This document shows, piece by piece, positions 1 through 8,879 of a DNA stretch of 64,000 nt (positions are counted from its first letter, which is position 1; the number at the start of each line of letters is the position of its first letter). The stretch lies in contig JBARUK010000088.1 of NCBI GenBank assembly GCA_049645705.1, positions 25,433 to 89,432 of the forward strand, given 5' to 3'. The translations under genes and the position numbers were made by a program. The notes under the pieces were generated by a model. That model ran no database searches and was not told the DNA's origin. It saw nothing but the letters and a program-made list of their open reading frames with translations. The DNA comes from JBGNFV01 sp049645705 (GTDB lineage Bacteria; Bacteroidota; Bacteroidia; Cytophagales; Cyclobacteriaceae).

Positions 1-1069
1 AAAAAGAAAGGGTACATGAATCACCTTCTGCAAATGGTTCGGTGCTTTGCAGGACTACTTCATCCGGCAGATCGGCCTTCCAGGTGATGTTTGCCACTTC
101 CAGGCCGCAGGTGTAATCATAGGTTCCGGTGTACACAGAGGCATCGTCCAGCGCCTCATCGAATGTTAGCCTTACCGCACTTGAAGAGATGATTTCAGAA
201 GACTGCAGTACAGGCGGGGACATATCCAGTGACAGTCTGATACTAACGGGTTCAGTTCTGTTACCTTCACAGTCATATACTCCGGCTATATGGAAGGTAT
301 AGGATTGGCCTGCTACTATCTGAGACAGGATATTGACGGACAGTTCCTTTCCGTTTGTAGCAGATGCCAACTCAAGCACGGGATCAGACGAAAGGCTTAC
401 CTGTTCAGCATAAATATTTTCAGAAAAGAGTATCTGCACCCTGTCTGTAGTGAGCCAATCCGCATACACCAGCTCAGGGGCCGTCGTATCAGGCACAGCA
501 TTCATGACGCTGTTGGCCATTCCGGGAGTACCTCCTATGGCTGCACCAGATGAAGTCCAGTTGTTATCGTTGCTACAGTTGAGAACGGGGTTGATCCTTT
601 CCAGTGACCAGCCGCCGCGATCTTTGCCACCTGCGTGCCATCCGGAGGAATAGGTTATTTCATCTACTACTGCTCCCTGGCTGTCACTTAGGTATATCCT
701 CTCGCCTCCGTTGCTCAGGGTATTCCATGATGTAAGGGGAATGACTTCACCCATGGTCAGGTATTGGCCGGTATAGGCTCCGGGGCAGAAGATCACGTAT
801 TGCCCTGGTCCGATGGTAAAATCCGGAAGGCTTTTGCCGGAAAGGGAGTAGCCAGAACATGTGACGGATGCAGACCCCCGATTATAAATTTCTACGTACT
901 CGGCACCTGATGTGGAGGGCAACCCGTCCGGTAGAGGTTTAACAGAGCCCTTTGGGTAGGGGTCTGCGTATATCTCATTGATGATAAGGCCCTGGGAAAT
1001 GACCGGCAGGTGCATGAATAATGCCAGGCACGTAAGTATAGCCAGGCGCGATGTATAACTGGTGAACAT
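1..1069 (-). CDS. Lamin-tail-domain surface protein, 3' part outside window
   Basis: An open frame runs from an ATG at 1069 to the left edge (356 codons seen), so the C-terminus is missing. Residues 1 to about 23 form a signal peptide ending near VISQG. Residues about 25-130 read as a lamin tail domain: LIINEIYADP at the start, EYVEIYNRG and a GQYVIF strand. A linker beginning near TTAPELVYA leads to two bacterial Ig-like (SbsA/Big_5-type) units containing VQILFSENIY and VRLTFDEAL. This architecture is usual for exported Bacteroidota proteins, and a T9SS sorting domain is likely beyond the edge, but that is inference. No specific function can be given. Confidence 0.75.
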   Translation of the reverse strand, partial: MFTSYTSRLAILTCLALFMHLPVISQGLIINEIYADPYPKGSVKPLPDGLPSTSGAEYVEIYNRGSASVTCSGYSLSGKSLPDFTIGPGQYVIFCPGAYTGQYLTMGEVIPLTSWNTLSNGGERIYLSDSQGAVVDEITYSSGWHAGGKDRGGWSLERINPVLNCSNDNNWTSSGAAIGGTPGMANSVMNAVPDTTAPELVYADWLTTDRVQILFSENIYAEQVSLSSDPVLELASATNGKELSVNILSQIVAGQSYTFHIAGVYDCEGNRTEPVSIRLSLDMSPPVLQSSEIISSSAVRLTFDEALDDASVYTGTYDYTCGLEVANITWKADLPDEVVLQSTEPFAEGDSCTLSF

Positions 1070-1248
1070 GGCACGAAACTAATATGAGATTCCATTATAT
1101 GAATATGGTATGTAAGTAATTGAATATTTTTAAACTGCCGATACGTAAAATTATGGACTGAAATCTGTATTCTGAAAAGTTAGATTGTACTGAATTTTTT
1201 TCCCTAAATAATTATTAACGTAACTTTAAGACCTTCAAAAGCAGATAC
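1070..1248. promoter_or_regulatory. Divergent intergenic region before asd
   Basis: AT-rich spacer between two divergent genes. TAACTTTA at 1221-1228 resembles the Bacteroidota -7 element TAnnTTTG and sits 20 bases before the asd ATG. No clear TTTG is found at the expected distance upstream, so this is only a weak promoter candidate. Confidence 0.3.
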
Positions 1249-2241
1249 ATGAAATTAGCAATAGTCGGAGCTACCGGACTTGTAGGTAGCGAGATACTCA
1301 AAGTGATAGAGGAGCGCCAGTTTCCTTATGATATGCTTATTCCTATAGCCTCTGCCCGCTCAGTGGGTAAAGAGATCAGCTACCGGGGTAATACGTATGT
1401 GATCAGAAGCATGGAAGAGGCCATCGCCCTGAAACCGGACATTGCTATTTTTTCTGCAGGCGGATCTACCAGCCTGGAGTGGGCGCCCCGCTTCGAAGAG
1501 GCAGGTGCTATAGTAATAGACAACTCCTCGGCCTGGCGTATGAGTCCGCGTCATAAGCTGATCGTGCCGGAGGTAAATGCCTCAATTCTCAGGATAGACG
1601 ACCGCATCATTGCTAACCCGAACTGCTCTACTATCCAGATGGTACTGGCACTTATGCCTCTGAAGGAAGCGTATGGCATCAAAAGAATTGTGGTAAGCAC
1701 CTACCAGTCTGTAACGGGTACGGGTAAGGCTGCAGTAGACCAACTGAAACGTGAGCGCGAAGGGCAGGACGGTGAAATGGTATACCCTCACAAGATCGAT
1801 ATGAATGTACTGCCTCATATCGATGTGTTTATGGATAACGGGTATACGAAGGAGGAAATGAAAATGGTGAATGAAACGAAGAAGATCTTCGGGGACGACA
1901 CCATACGGGTAACTGCCACAGCCGTACGCCTGCCCGTGGTAGGCGGCCATAGCGAGAGCATAAACGTGGAGTTGCACGAGGATTTCGATATGGACGAGGT
2001 GCGTCGTCTGCTTAGCGAAACTCCCGGCATAGTGGTACAGGATGACCCGTCCGAAAACCTATATCCTATGCCTATACATGCCCACGGCAGAGATGAGGTA
2101 TTTGTCGGTCGCCTGCGCAGAGACGAGTCCCAGCCTAATACATTAAACATGTGGGTAGTATCGGACAACCTTCGTAAAGGTGCTGCCACGAATGCCGTTC
2201 AGATAGCCGAATACCTGCAGGAACATAGCCTGGTATATTGA
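1249..2241 (+). CDS. asd: Aspartate-semialdehyde dehydrogenase
   Basis: Reduces aspartyl phosphate to aspartate semialdehyde with NADPH, the branch point for lysine/diaminopimelate, threonine and methionine synthesis in the cytoplasm. The 330-residue length is normal. The Rossmann motif GATGLVG is at residues 7-13, the catalytic Cys is C126 in NPNCSTIQ, the NADP-binding SVTGTGK segment is at about 154-160, and the catalytic His is in VVGGHSESI. The ATG at 1249 gives the expected N-terminus. The stop overlaps the start of the next gene by four bases, so the two are probably cotranslated. Confidence 0.97.
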   Translation: MKLAIVGATGLVGSEILKVIEERQFPYDMLIPIASARSVGKEISYRGNTYVIRSMEEAIALKPDIAIFSAGGSTSLEWAPRFEEAGAIVIDNSSAWRMSPRHKLIVPEVNASILRIDDRIIANPNCSTIQMVLALMPLKEAYGIKRIVVSTYQSVTGTGKAAVDQLKREREGQDGEMVYPHKIDMNVLPHIDVFMDNGYTKEEMKMVNETKKIFGDDTIRVTATAVRLPVVGGHSESINVELHEDFDMDEVRRLLSETPGIVVQDDPSENLYPMPIHAHGRDEVFVGRLRRDESQPNTLNMWVVSDNLRKGAATNAVQIAEYLQEHSLVY

Positions 2242-3419
2242 CCGGGCTTACTGACAGTAAGGTACAACATTGGCTGGATGCTCACGAGCATGAGCCGGTT
2301 ACATCTGTTCTGCTAAAGGGTAGCCCTTTTCCGTATATTGATATAAGAACGCTGGCTGTACAACTGGAAGGCCGCCAAAAGGCAAAGAAAAAGCTGCCCA
2401 AATGGTATGCCTCCCGCCATAGGCTTATCTGGCCTGCCAGGATAAGCCTGGAGCAGTGCAGCAGCGAAACTACAGCCCGGTATAAGTCATTGCTCATAAG
2501 CGGAAGCCGGTTTGCGGATCTTACCGGTGGTATGGGCGTGGATAGCTATTACCTGGCCAGGTCTTTTTCTGAATCACATTACGTAGAAAAGCAGCCGGAA
2601 TTACATGAGGTTACGTGTCATAACCTAAAGGCGCTCGACTCAGAGATATCCTGCCACCTTAACGATGGCATCGATTGGCTGGAAGCCCAGACCGGTACGT
2701 TCGACTGGCTCTACCTGGACCCTGCCCGGCGGGGTACAAACCAGCAAAAGGTAATCAGGCTGCAGGACTACTCCCCGGACATAACGGCATGCATACCGTT
2801 ACTTCAACGCAAAGCGACCGCCATCATGGTCAAGGTATCTCCTATGGCAGATATACGCGAGCTGCAGCGGCAGACGGGTACCGAGGCTTCATTTCATGTG
2901 GTAGCAGTCGATAATGAGTGTAAGGAGATACTCATCTGCTTTGGCAAAGAAGTACGCCCCGGCATGATCCATGCTGTAAATATTACCGGCGATAAACTTT
3001 ACAGGGAAGATTTTGACCTGCAGGAGGAAAGCCTGAGTGAAGGTAGAACGGCTATGCCCAAAAACTACCTGTACGAGCCCAATGCAGCCATTATGAAAGC
3101 AGGTACTTTCAAAGCTATAGGCAACAGGTACAAACTGGAAAAGCTACACGAAAACAGTCACCTCTATACCTCAGAAGATCTATTGGATCATTTCCCGGGA
3201 AGGGTCTTTCGTATCACGGAAATGATACGCCCACATCGCAAGGACCTGATAAGAGCTCTGCCCTCAGGCAAGGGTAGTCTGGCCGTGCGTAACTTTCCTA
3301 TGAGTACAGAAAGCCTAAAGAAAAAGCTGAACCTGAAAGATGGCCAGGATGCCTACCTGTTTGCTACTACACTGAAAGATGGCAGTAAGACGATTATCAT
3401 AACGGAAAAAGCACGCTGA
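2238..3419 (+). CDS. THUMP-like-domain class I SAM methyltransferase
   Basis: A 393-residue protein starting at a TTG that overlaps the asd stop (ATTGA); no in-frame ATG lies nearby. The SAM-binding core starts with FADLTGGMGVDS around residue 95, and LYLDPARR provides an acidic loop plus the DPARR signature of this Bacteroidota methyltransferase group. The C-terminal third matches a THUMP-like/ferredoxin-like RNA-binding module. It is probably an RNA-modifying enzyme, but the substrate is unknown. The 3' end overlaps the convergent small membrane gene by 23 bases. Confidence 0.8.
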   Translation: MTGLTDSKVQHWLDAHEHEPVTSVLLKGSPFPYIDIRTLAVQLEGRQKAKKKLPKWYASRHRLIWPARISLEQCSSETTARYKSLLISGSRFADLTGGMGVDSYYLARSFSESHYVEKQPELHEVTCHNLKALDSEISCHLNDGIDWLEAQTGTFDWLYLDPARRGTNQQKVIRLQDYSPDITACIPLLQRKATAIMVKVSPMADIRELQRQTGTEASFHVVAVDNECKEILICFGKEVRPGMIHAVNITGDKLYREDFDLQEESLSEGRTAMPKNYLYEPNAAIMKAGTFKAIGNRYKLEKLHENSHLYTSEDLLDHFPGRVFRITEMIRPHRKDLIRALPSGKGSLAVRNFPMSTESLKKKLNLKDGQDAYLFATTLKDGSKTIIITEKAR

Positions 3420-3594
3420 CAGCGAGCCTTAGTGCAGAAGTGATCACAAGGGCACTGCCATATATCTTTATGACCCGTAGGCGGTTCTGATAATCCAGGA
3501 ACCACAGTACCCACCAGGGTTTTACAAGCCCTGCTATCAGAAAGAAGCCACTCAGGAACAGTAAAAAATTCAGGGTATAAATGATCAGGTTCAT
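3397..3594 (-). CDS. Small conserved-looking membrane protein
   Basis: A 65-residue protein with two hydrophobic helices: residues about 4-30 (LNFLLFLSGFFLIAGLV) and about 45-63. The ordered charge pattern and KPWWVLWFLDYQNR loop look like real coding sequence rather than an antisense shadow. It begins 15 bases after the infB terminator hairpin on the same strand, so it may rely on read-through, and its 3' end overlaps the convergent methyltransferase gene. Function unknown. Confidence 0.6.
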   Translation of the reverse strand: MNLIIYTLNFLLFLSGFFLIAGLVKPWWVLWFLDYQNRLRVIKIYGSALVITSALRLAVSVLFPL

Positions 3595-3608
3595 AGGTCA
3601 TAAACAGA

Positions 3609-3634
3609 AAAACCGGACAATACTGTCCGGTTTT
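3609..3634 (-). terminator. Intrinsic terminator of rimP-nusA-infB
   Basis: Perfect 11-bp stem (3609-3619 with 3624-3634) around a four-base loop, GC-rich at its core (CCGGACA). A T-rich tract follows on the minus strand. It lies 25 bases past the infB stop. Confidence 0.8.
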
Positions 3635-3658
3635 CCTTTTTGAATATGTTCTGCAAAA

Positions 3659-6600
3659 TTACAGTGTTCTTTTTACTTCTCTTTCTTCGAAGGCTTCGAT
3701 CACGTCCCCCTCTTTGATATCGTTGAAGTTCTTAATGCTCATACCGCACTCATAGCTCTGGCGTACTTCACTGACATCGTCTTTGAATCGCTTAAGTGCT
3801 GCAAGCTCACCGGTATACACCACTATACCATCACGTATAAGTCTGATATTGTGGTTACGCTTGATGTAGCCTTCGGTAACGTAACAACCTGCTACAGTAC
3901 CTATGCGGCTGATCTTGAATATGTCCCGAACTTCGGCATTACCAACGATGGCTTCTTCAACTGTAGGAGCAAGCATACCTTCCATGGCATCTCTGAGTTC
4001 GTTGATGGCATCGTAAATGATGCTGTACAACCTGACCTCGATCTCCTCCTGTTCGGCAATTCTCCTGGCACCGGCTGACGGCCTTACCTGGAAACCGATC
4101 ACGATAGCATCGGAAGCGGAAGCCAGCAGGATATCACTTTCGGATATCTGGCCTACTGCTTTGTGGATGATATTAACCTGAACCTCATCAGTACTCAACT
4201 TGAGCAGTGAATCTGAAAGGGCTTCGATAGAGCCGTCCACATCACCTTTAACGATAACATTCAGTTCCTTGAATGTACCGATCGCCAGACGACGGCCGAT
4301 CTCATCCAGGGTAATGTGCTTCTTGGTACGGATGGACTGTTCGCGGTTGATCTGCTCACGCTTGTTGGCAATATCCCTGGCCTCACGGTCAGTTTCCATT
4401 ACCTGCAGCTTATCACCTGCCTGAGGCGCTCCGTCCAGGCCGAGTACAAGTACGGGAGTGGAAGGTCCGGCTTTTTCCAGCTTAAGACCGCGATGGTCAA
4501 ACATGGCTTTAACCTTACCATAGTGCTGACCGGCAAGCATTACATCACCAATGTTCAATGTACCACCCTGTACGAGTACGGTGGTTACATAACCACGTCC
4601 CTTGTCGAGGGAGGCTTCTATAACCGTACCGGTAGCCACACGATCGGCATTGGCGGTAAGCTCCAGCAGTTCTGCTTCGAGCAGTACTTTTTCCAGCAGG
4701 TCGTCTATACCCTGCCCTGTCTTGGCAGAAATCTCCTGGCACTGATATTTACCACCCCAGTCTTCTACCAGGATGTTCATATTAGCCAGCTCTTCTCTGA
4801 TCTTTTCAGGATTGGCAGTAGGCTTATCTACTTTGTTGATAGCAATTACGATAGGTACATTAGCTACCTGGGCGTGATTGATGGCCTCCTTGGTCTGAGG
4901 CATCACATTGTCGTCAGCCGCTACCACAATGATAACTACGTCAGTTACCTTGGCACCACGCGCACGCATGGCGGTAAAGGCTTCGTGACCCGGTGTATCA
5001 AGGAAGGCAATGCGTTTTCCGCTATCGGTAGTTACATCATAAGCACCAATGTGCTGGGTGATACCCCCTGCCTCACCGGCAGTTACTCTTGTATCACGGA
5101 TAAAGTCAAGTAGTGACGTTTTACCGTGGTCAACGTGACCCATTATGGTCACAATCGGCGGACGCTCCGTCATATCTTCGGGCGCGTCTGTTATTTCTTC
5201 TACCAGTTCCTCGTCTTCGGAAGATGTAAAGTCTACATCATACCCGAACTCATCTGCAATTACGGTGATCGTCTCTGCATCGAGTCGCTGGTTTATACTC
5301 ACAAATAGTCCGAGAGAAAGACAGGTCGAGATTACCTCGTTTACTGAAACATTCATGAGGGAAGCCAGGTCATTGGCTGAGATAAACTCAGTTACTTTAA
5401 GCTTCTGCGCTTCCTGCTCTTCTCTTTCACGCTGCTGCTCTCTGGCCTCTTCGGCTGCAGAACGCTTGTCGCGGCGATATTTACTACGGCTTACATTACG
5501 GCCGCCTTTTTTACCACCGCCACCGCTGAGCTTGGCAAGTGTTTCCTTGATTTGCTCCTGGATTTCCTTATCGCTGAGCTCCTCCTTCTCGGGTCTTCCT
5601 CCCTTCTTACCACCGCGGCCTTTGGCACCACGATCATTACGCTGACCGCCGCCGCCCTGGCGATTGCCACCACCGGCAGCACCACCACCGCCACCGCCGC
5701 CAGGTCTACCGTCGGTAGGCTTAGCGATACGCTTACGGCGCTTCTTACCTTTTTTATCACCATCGGATGAGGCGACAGGCTTGGCCTTCTTCTTTCTACT
5801 TTCGGGCAGTTCGATCTTTCCGAGTACAGTCAGACCCTTAAGCTGGTTTGCTTTGGCAGAGATGACTTTTTCTTCATCCTTACCGCCTTCTTTGCTATCT
5901 CCGGCAGATTCAGCAGACTTTTCGTCTGGCTTTTTAGCACCGGCAGCTGGCTTGTCTACGGTTTTTTCCTTTACAGGAGCCGTAGCTTCTGTTTTTTCTT
6001 TCACTTCTGGCTTTTTCTCAGCCTCCGGCTGCGATTTGGCAGCGGGCTTTTCTTCTTTCTGAGCTGGCTCAGATTTCTTAGGTTTATCCCCGGTAACTTT
6101 ATCGGCAGATGTGGCTGCGGCAGGTTTCTCTGCAGCAGGCTTTTCTGACTCGGGTTGTTTTCCGGAAGTATCTGATTTGCGGGAAGGGTCTGCCTGGCTG
6201 GCTGCCGGTTTTTTCTCCTCGCTGGTTTTTTTCTCGGTTTTGGCTTCGGCGGCGGGCGCTGATTTCTCAGGGGCTTTTTCAGGCTTTACCTCTTTGGCCT
6301 CAGCTTTTTCTGCCTTAGGCTCTTCGGCTTTAGGCTTAGCAGCCCGGGGCTCGTCAGTCTGCGGCTCGTTAGCCTCAGGCTTGTCAGAAGAACCTTTTTC
6401 AGGCTGCGACTCCGCAGTCGGCGACTTTGTCGTCTGGGCTTCTTCTTTTTTCTCTGCTTTGGGGCGGCCCTTTTCGTCGAGCTCTATTTTACCTACTACT
6501 TTTATACCCTGAAGCTTGGCAGAAGATTCGACCTTGCTGTCTTCGGCAGGCTTTTCTTCTTTGGCAGGCGTAGGTTCAGGCTTGCTTTCTTCAGCTTTGC

Positions 6601-6919
6601 CTTTGTCTACGTTTATGCCTTTTATAAAGATCTCTTCCTCTTCGTCCTTCTTCGCAGACTGAGTAGAATCGCTATCAGTATCGATAACTACATTACCCGC
6701 GTGTTTCTTGCCAATGGTAAGGCCTGAAGCTTCTTCTTTTTCCATAGCGGAAGACGCAAACTCCTTCGCGAGCATATTATACTGCTCCATAGAAATCTTG
6801 GAGTTGGGGTTGTCTTCCACCTCGAAGCCCTTCGTAGCCAGATGCTCTACAATGGTATTCTTACCAATGTTTAGCTTCCTCGCTACCTGACTAAGCCTCA
6901 TCATTTTTTCCTCTGCCAT
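3659..6919 (-). CDS. infB: Translation initiation factor IF-2
   Basis: GTPase that brings initiator tRNA to the ribosome. The ATG at 6919 is preferred over a TTG six bases upstream, giving 1086 residues. Order: an N-terminal IF2_N helix-turn motif (residues 1-50), a very long low-complexity linker rich in K, E, P and A (about 95-500) including a glycine-rich stretch near 408-445, a second IF2_N domain (about 505-565), then the GTPase with GHVDHGKT at about 594-601, DTPGHEAF and NKVDK, followed by the C-terminal beta-barrels. Two short motifs in the linker resemble each other (QGIKVVGKIEL and KGLTVLGKIEL). Last gene of the rimP-nusA-infB operon. Confidence 0.97.
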   Translation of the reverse strand: MAEEKMMRLSQVARKLNIGKNTIVEHLATKGFEVEDNPNSKISMEQYNMLAKEFASSAMEKEEASGLTIGKKHAGNVVIDTDSDSTQSAKKDEEEEIFIKGINVDKGKAEESKPEPTPAKEEKPAEDSKVESSAKLQGIKVVGKIELDEKGRPKAEKKEEAQTTKSPTAESQPEKGSSDKPEANEPQTDEPRAAKPKAEEPKAEKAEAKEVKPEKAPEKSAPAAEAKTEKKTSEEKKPAASQADPSRKSDTSGKQPESEKPAAEKPAAATSADKVTGDKPKKSEPAQKEEKPAAKSQPEAEKKPEVKEKTEATAPVKEKTVDKPAAGAKKPDEKSAESAGDSKEGGKDEEKVISAKANQLKGLTVLGKIELPESRKKKAKPVASSDGDKKGKKRRKRIAKPTDGRPGGGGGGGAAGGGNRQGGGGQRNDRGAKGRGGKKGGRPEKEELSDKEIQEQIKETLAKLSGGGGKKGGRNVSRSKYRRDKRSAAEEAREQQREREEQEAQKLKVTEFISANDLASLMNVSVNEVISTCLSLGLFVSINQRLDAETITVIADEFGYDVDFTSSEDEELVEEITDAPEDMTERPPIVTIMGHVDHGKTSLLDFIRDTRVTAGEAGGITQHIGAYDVTTDSGKRIAFLDTPGHEAFTAMRARGAKVTDVVIIVVAADDNVMPQTKEAINHAQVANVPIVIAINKVDKPTANPEKIREELANMNILVEDWGGKYQCQEISAKTGQGIDDLLEKVLLEAELLELTANADRVATGTVIEASLDKGRGYVTTVLVQGGTLNIGDVMLAGQHYGKVKAMFDHRGLKLEKAGPSTPVLVLGLDGAPQAGDKLQVMETDREARDIANKREQINREQSIRTKKHITLDEIGRRLAIGTFKELNVIVKGDVDGSIEALSDSLLKLSTDEVQVNIIHKAVGQISESDILLASASDAIVIGFQVRPSAGARRIAEQEEIEVRLYSIIYDAINELRDAMEGMLAPTVEEAIVGNAEVRDIFKISRIGTVAGCYVTEGYIKRNHNIRLIRDGIVVYTGELAALKRFKDDVSEVRQSYECGMSIKNFNDIKEGDVIEAFEEREVKRTL

Positions 6920-6962
6920 ACACAAAAATAGGTATAAACTCCGTATTTACTAAAATAATATC

Positions 6963-8204
6963 TTACTCGAACTCCTGACCAAGAATTCTGAACAAGTTTT
7001 CTACCGTTTCCTGCTCCAAATCAGTACGGCGAATAATGTCTTCTTCTGTCAGTGCGAGCACACTTTTGGCCGTATCCAGGCCTACACGCTTAAGTTCTTC
7101 AATGACCCAATCTTCTATCTCATCGGAGAACTCGCTGAGTGCCACATCCTCTTCCTCTGCTTCTGACAGTTCACGGAATACGTCGATTTCCATGCCTACC
7201 AGCTTAGAAGCCAACTTAATGTTCTGTCCGCCTTTACCAATGGCAAGGCTAACCTGATCGGGTTTGAGGAAAACGCTCACGCGATTGGTATCCTCGTCTA
7301 TCTTGATGCTGCTGATCTTGGCAGGACTAAGTGCACGCTGTATATACAGTTCGAGATTTTCGGTGAAATTAATCACATCGATGTTCTCATTTTGCAGTTC
7401 ACGCACTATACTATGAATACGTGACCCCTTCATACCTACACAGGCACCTACGGGATCTATACGGTCATCATAGCTTTCTACGGCCACCTTGGCTCTTTCA
7501 CCCGGCTCACGCACTACCCGCTTGATATTGATCAGCCCGTCATATACTTCCGGCACTTCACTCTCAAACAGTCTCTCGAGGAATACAGGGGAAGTTCTGG
7601 AAAGGATAATCCGGGGATTACCATTTACCATCTCTACCCGGTGCACGATAGCGCGGGCGTTATCACCTTTTCTGAACCTGTCTTTCCCTATCTGCTCGTT
7701 CTTAGGAAGTATCAGTTCGTTTCCTTCTGCATCAATCAACAGTACCTCGCGGCCCAGTATCTGATATACTTCGCCAATGATGATCTCGCCGACCACATCT
7801 TTATACTGCTGAAAGAGAATATCTTTTTCCAGGTCTTTTACTTTCTGTATCAGTGTCTGCCTGGCGGTCATTACGGCTCTTCGGCCAAAGTCCTCAAGTT
7901 TGATCTCTTCAGCTACTTCCTCTCCTATCTCGAAGTCGGGCTCAATCTTTTGCGCCTCTGAAAGGCTTATCTTATCATCATCCCAGATGTCTTCGGAGTT
8001 GTCGTCCACGATTTCACGAAAACGCCATATCTCAAGGTCACCCTTGTCTGCGTTAATAATGATATCGAAATTCTCGTCAGAGTTAAATTTTTTACGGATC
8101 ATAGTCCGAAAAACGTCCTCAAGAATACGGATCATCGTTGGACGATCTATGTTTTTGCCGCGAGCAAAATCGGCAAATGACTCAATCAGATTTCCCGAAT
8201 CCAT
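6963..8204 (-). CDS. nusA: Transcription termination/antitermination factor NusA
   Basis: RNA polymerase-binding factor that controls pausing, termination and antitermination. At 413 residues it has the N-terminal polymerase-binding domain (1 to about 125), an S1 domain (about 130-200), two KH domains (GACVGMKGSRI and SLAIGKGGQNIKLAS carry the RNA-binding GxxG loops) and an acidic C-terminal helix-hairpin-helix segment (EEDIIRRTDLEQETV). It lies between rimP and infB with gaps of 9 and about 43 bases, the conserved bacterial order. Confidence 0.97.
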   Translation of the reverse strand: MDSGNLIESFADFARGKNIDRPTMIRILEDVFRTMIRKKFNSDENFDIIINADKGDLEIWRFREIVDDNSEDIWDDDKISLSEAQKIEPDFEIGEEVAEEIKLEDFGRRAVMTARQTLIQKVKDLEKDILFQQYKDVVGEIIIGEVYQILGREVLLIDAEGNELILPKNEQIGKDRFRKGDNARAIVHRVEMVNGNPRIILSRTSPVFLERLFESEVPEVYDGLINIKRVVREPGERAKVAVESYDDRIDPVGACVGMKGSRIHSIVRELQNENIDVINFTENLELYIQRALSPAKISSIKIDEDTNRVSVFLKPDQVSLAIGKGGQNIKLASKLVGMEIDVFRELSEAEEEDVALSEFSDEIEDWVIEELKRVGLDTAKSVLALTEEDIIRRTDLEQETVENLFRILGQEFE

Positions 8205-8213
8205 TGCAATGAA

Positions 8214-8681
8214 TTAAAATGACACTAATACAATCGTTTTTTTAATATCGCTAAAAGGAATCTCTGTTTCCTTTTTATTAATTTTTCGTTTGACCTTGGT
8301 TTCCTGGTTAATAACCACCTTATCTTCTTCGGCTTTTAATAATTCGCCGACGGCTTCTTTCTCATCGTTCAGCGTTATCCTCACTCTTCTCCCGACGTTT
8401 TTCCTGTACTGGCGCAGATTGGCAAGCGGATGGTCGAGACCAGGTGAGGAGACTTCCAGCGTGTAAGCGCTGTCAATCGTATCGCTTTCTTCCAGTTCGT
8501 TTCCTACGGCCCGGCTTATCTTTGCACAGGTGTCTATAGACACCCCCTGGTCACCGTCAATAAGGATTAATACTTTTTTACTTGTATTCGTTCCTTTAAT
8601 GACGATATCTACCAGAAAAGCAGACTCATCGGGAAGGTTGGCTTCAACCAGCGAGGCGATATGTTCTTTAAGGTCAGTCAC
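8214..8681 (-). CDS. rimP: Ribosome maturation factor RimP
   Basis: Small-subunit assembly factor. The start is uncertain: GTG at 8681 (155 residues) or TTG at 8690 (158 residues), with no ATG available; the GTG gives the more usual MTDLKEHI-type N-terminus. YTLEVSSPGLDHPL is the family hallmark at the domain junction, and the lysine-rich C-terminal half is the SH3-like domain. First gene of the operon, behind a promoter at 8753-8783 and a leader hairpin at 8704-8729. Confidence 0.93.
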   Translation of the reverse strand: MTDLKEHIASLVEANLPDESAFLVDIVIKGTNTSKKVLILIDGDQGVSIDTCAKISRAVGNELEESDTIDSAYTLEVSSPGLDHPLANLRQYRKNVGRRVRITLNDEKEAVGELLKAEEDKVVINQETKVKRKINKKETEIPFSDIKKTIVLVSF

Positions 8682-8703
8682 GAAAAACAAAGTATAAGAA
8701 TAA

Positions 8704-8729
8704 AAAGAGGGGACTGGTGTCCCCTCTTT
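8704..8729 (-). promoter_or_regulatory. Terminator-like hairpin in the rimP-nusA-infB leader
   Basis: Perfect 11-bp stem (8704-8714 with 8719-8729) with a four-base loop, followed on the minus strand by TTTTTATTCTTATA. It has the shape of an intrinsic terminator but lies between the promoter and the rimP start codon, so it is a candidate attenuator. No competing antiterminator stem was recognised in the short leader. Confidence 0.55.
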
Positions 8730-8752
8730 ACTCTTGACAATATTTTCAAATA

Positions 8753-8783
8753 CAAAGGTAGGAAAATTATTACGCTTAGCAAA
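8753..8783 (-). promoter_or_regulatory. Bacteroidota sigma promoter for rimP-nusA-infB
   Basis: On the minus strand TTTG (8783-8780) is followed by exactly 19 bases and then TACCTTTG (8760-8753), matching the Bacteroidota -33/-7 consensus TTTG-N19-TAnnTTTG. Transcription would start around 8745, giving a leader of about 60 bases. Confidence 0.65.
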
Positions 8784-8879
8784 TAATTTCGGCTAACCAG
8801 CTCCGTTTTCGTAACTTAGCGACTGCCCGGAGGAGCAGCTTTACGGGCGACCAGTGTAAACCTGTCAAAAGCCAACCGC

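Noticed and set aside
11..1069. Short plus-strand frames at 290-653
   Set aside because: They oppose the lamin-tail protein frame, which has a signal peptide and domain signatures.
4316..5113. 265-residue open frame antisense to infB
   Set aside because: Lies entirely over the conserved GTPase part of infB, with no family features; a shadow of the biased codon use.
5145..5645. Serine/proline-rich frame antisense to the infB linker
   Set aside because: Low-complexity mirror of the K/E/G-rich linker.
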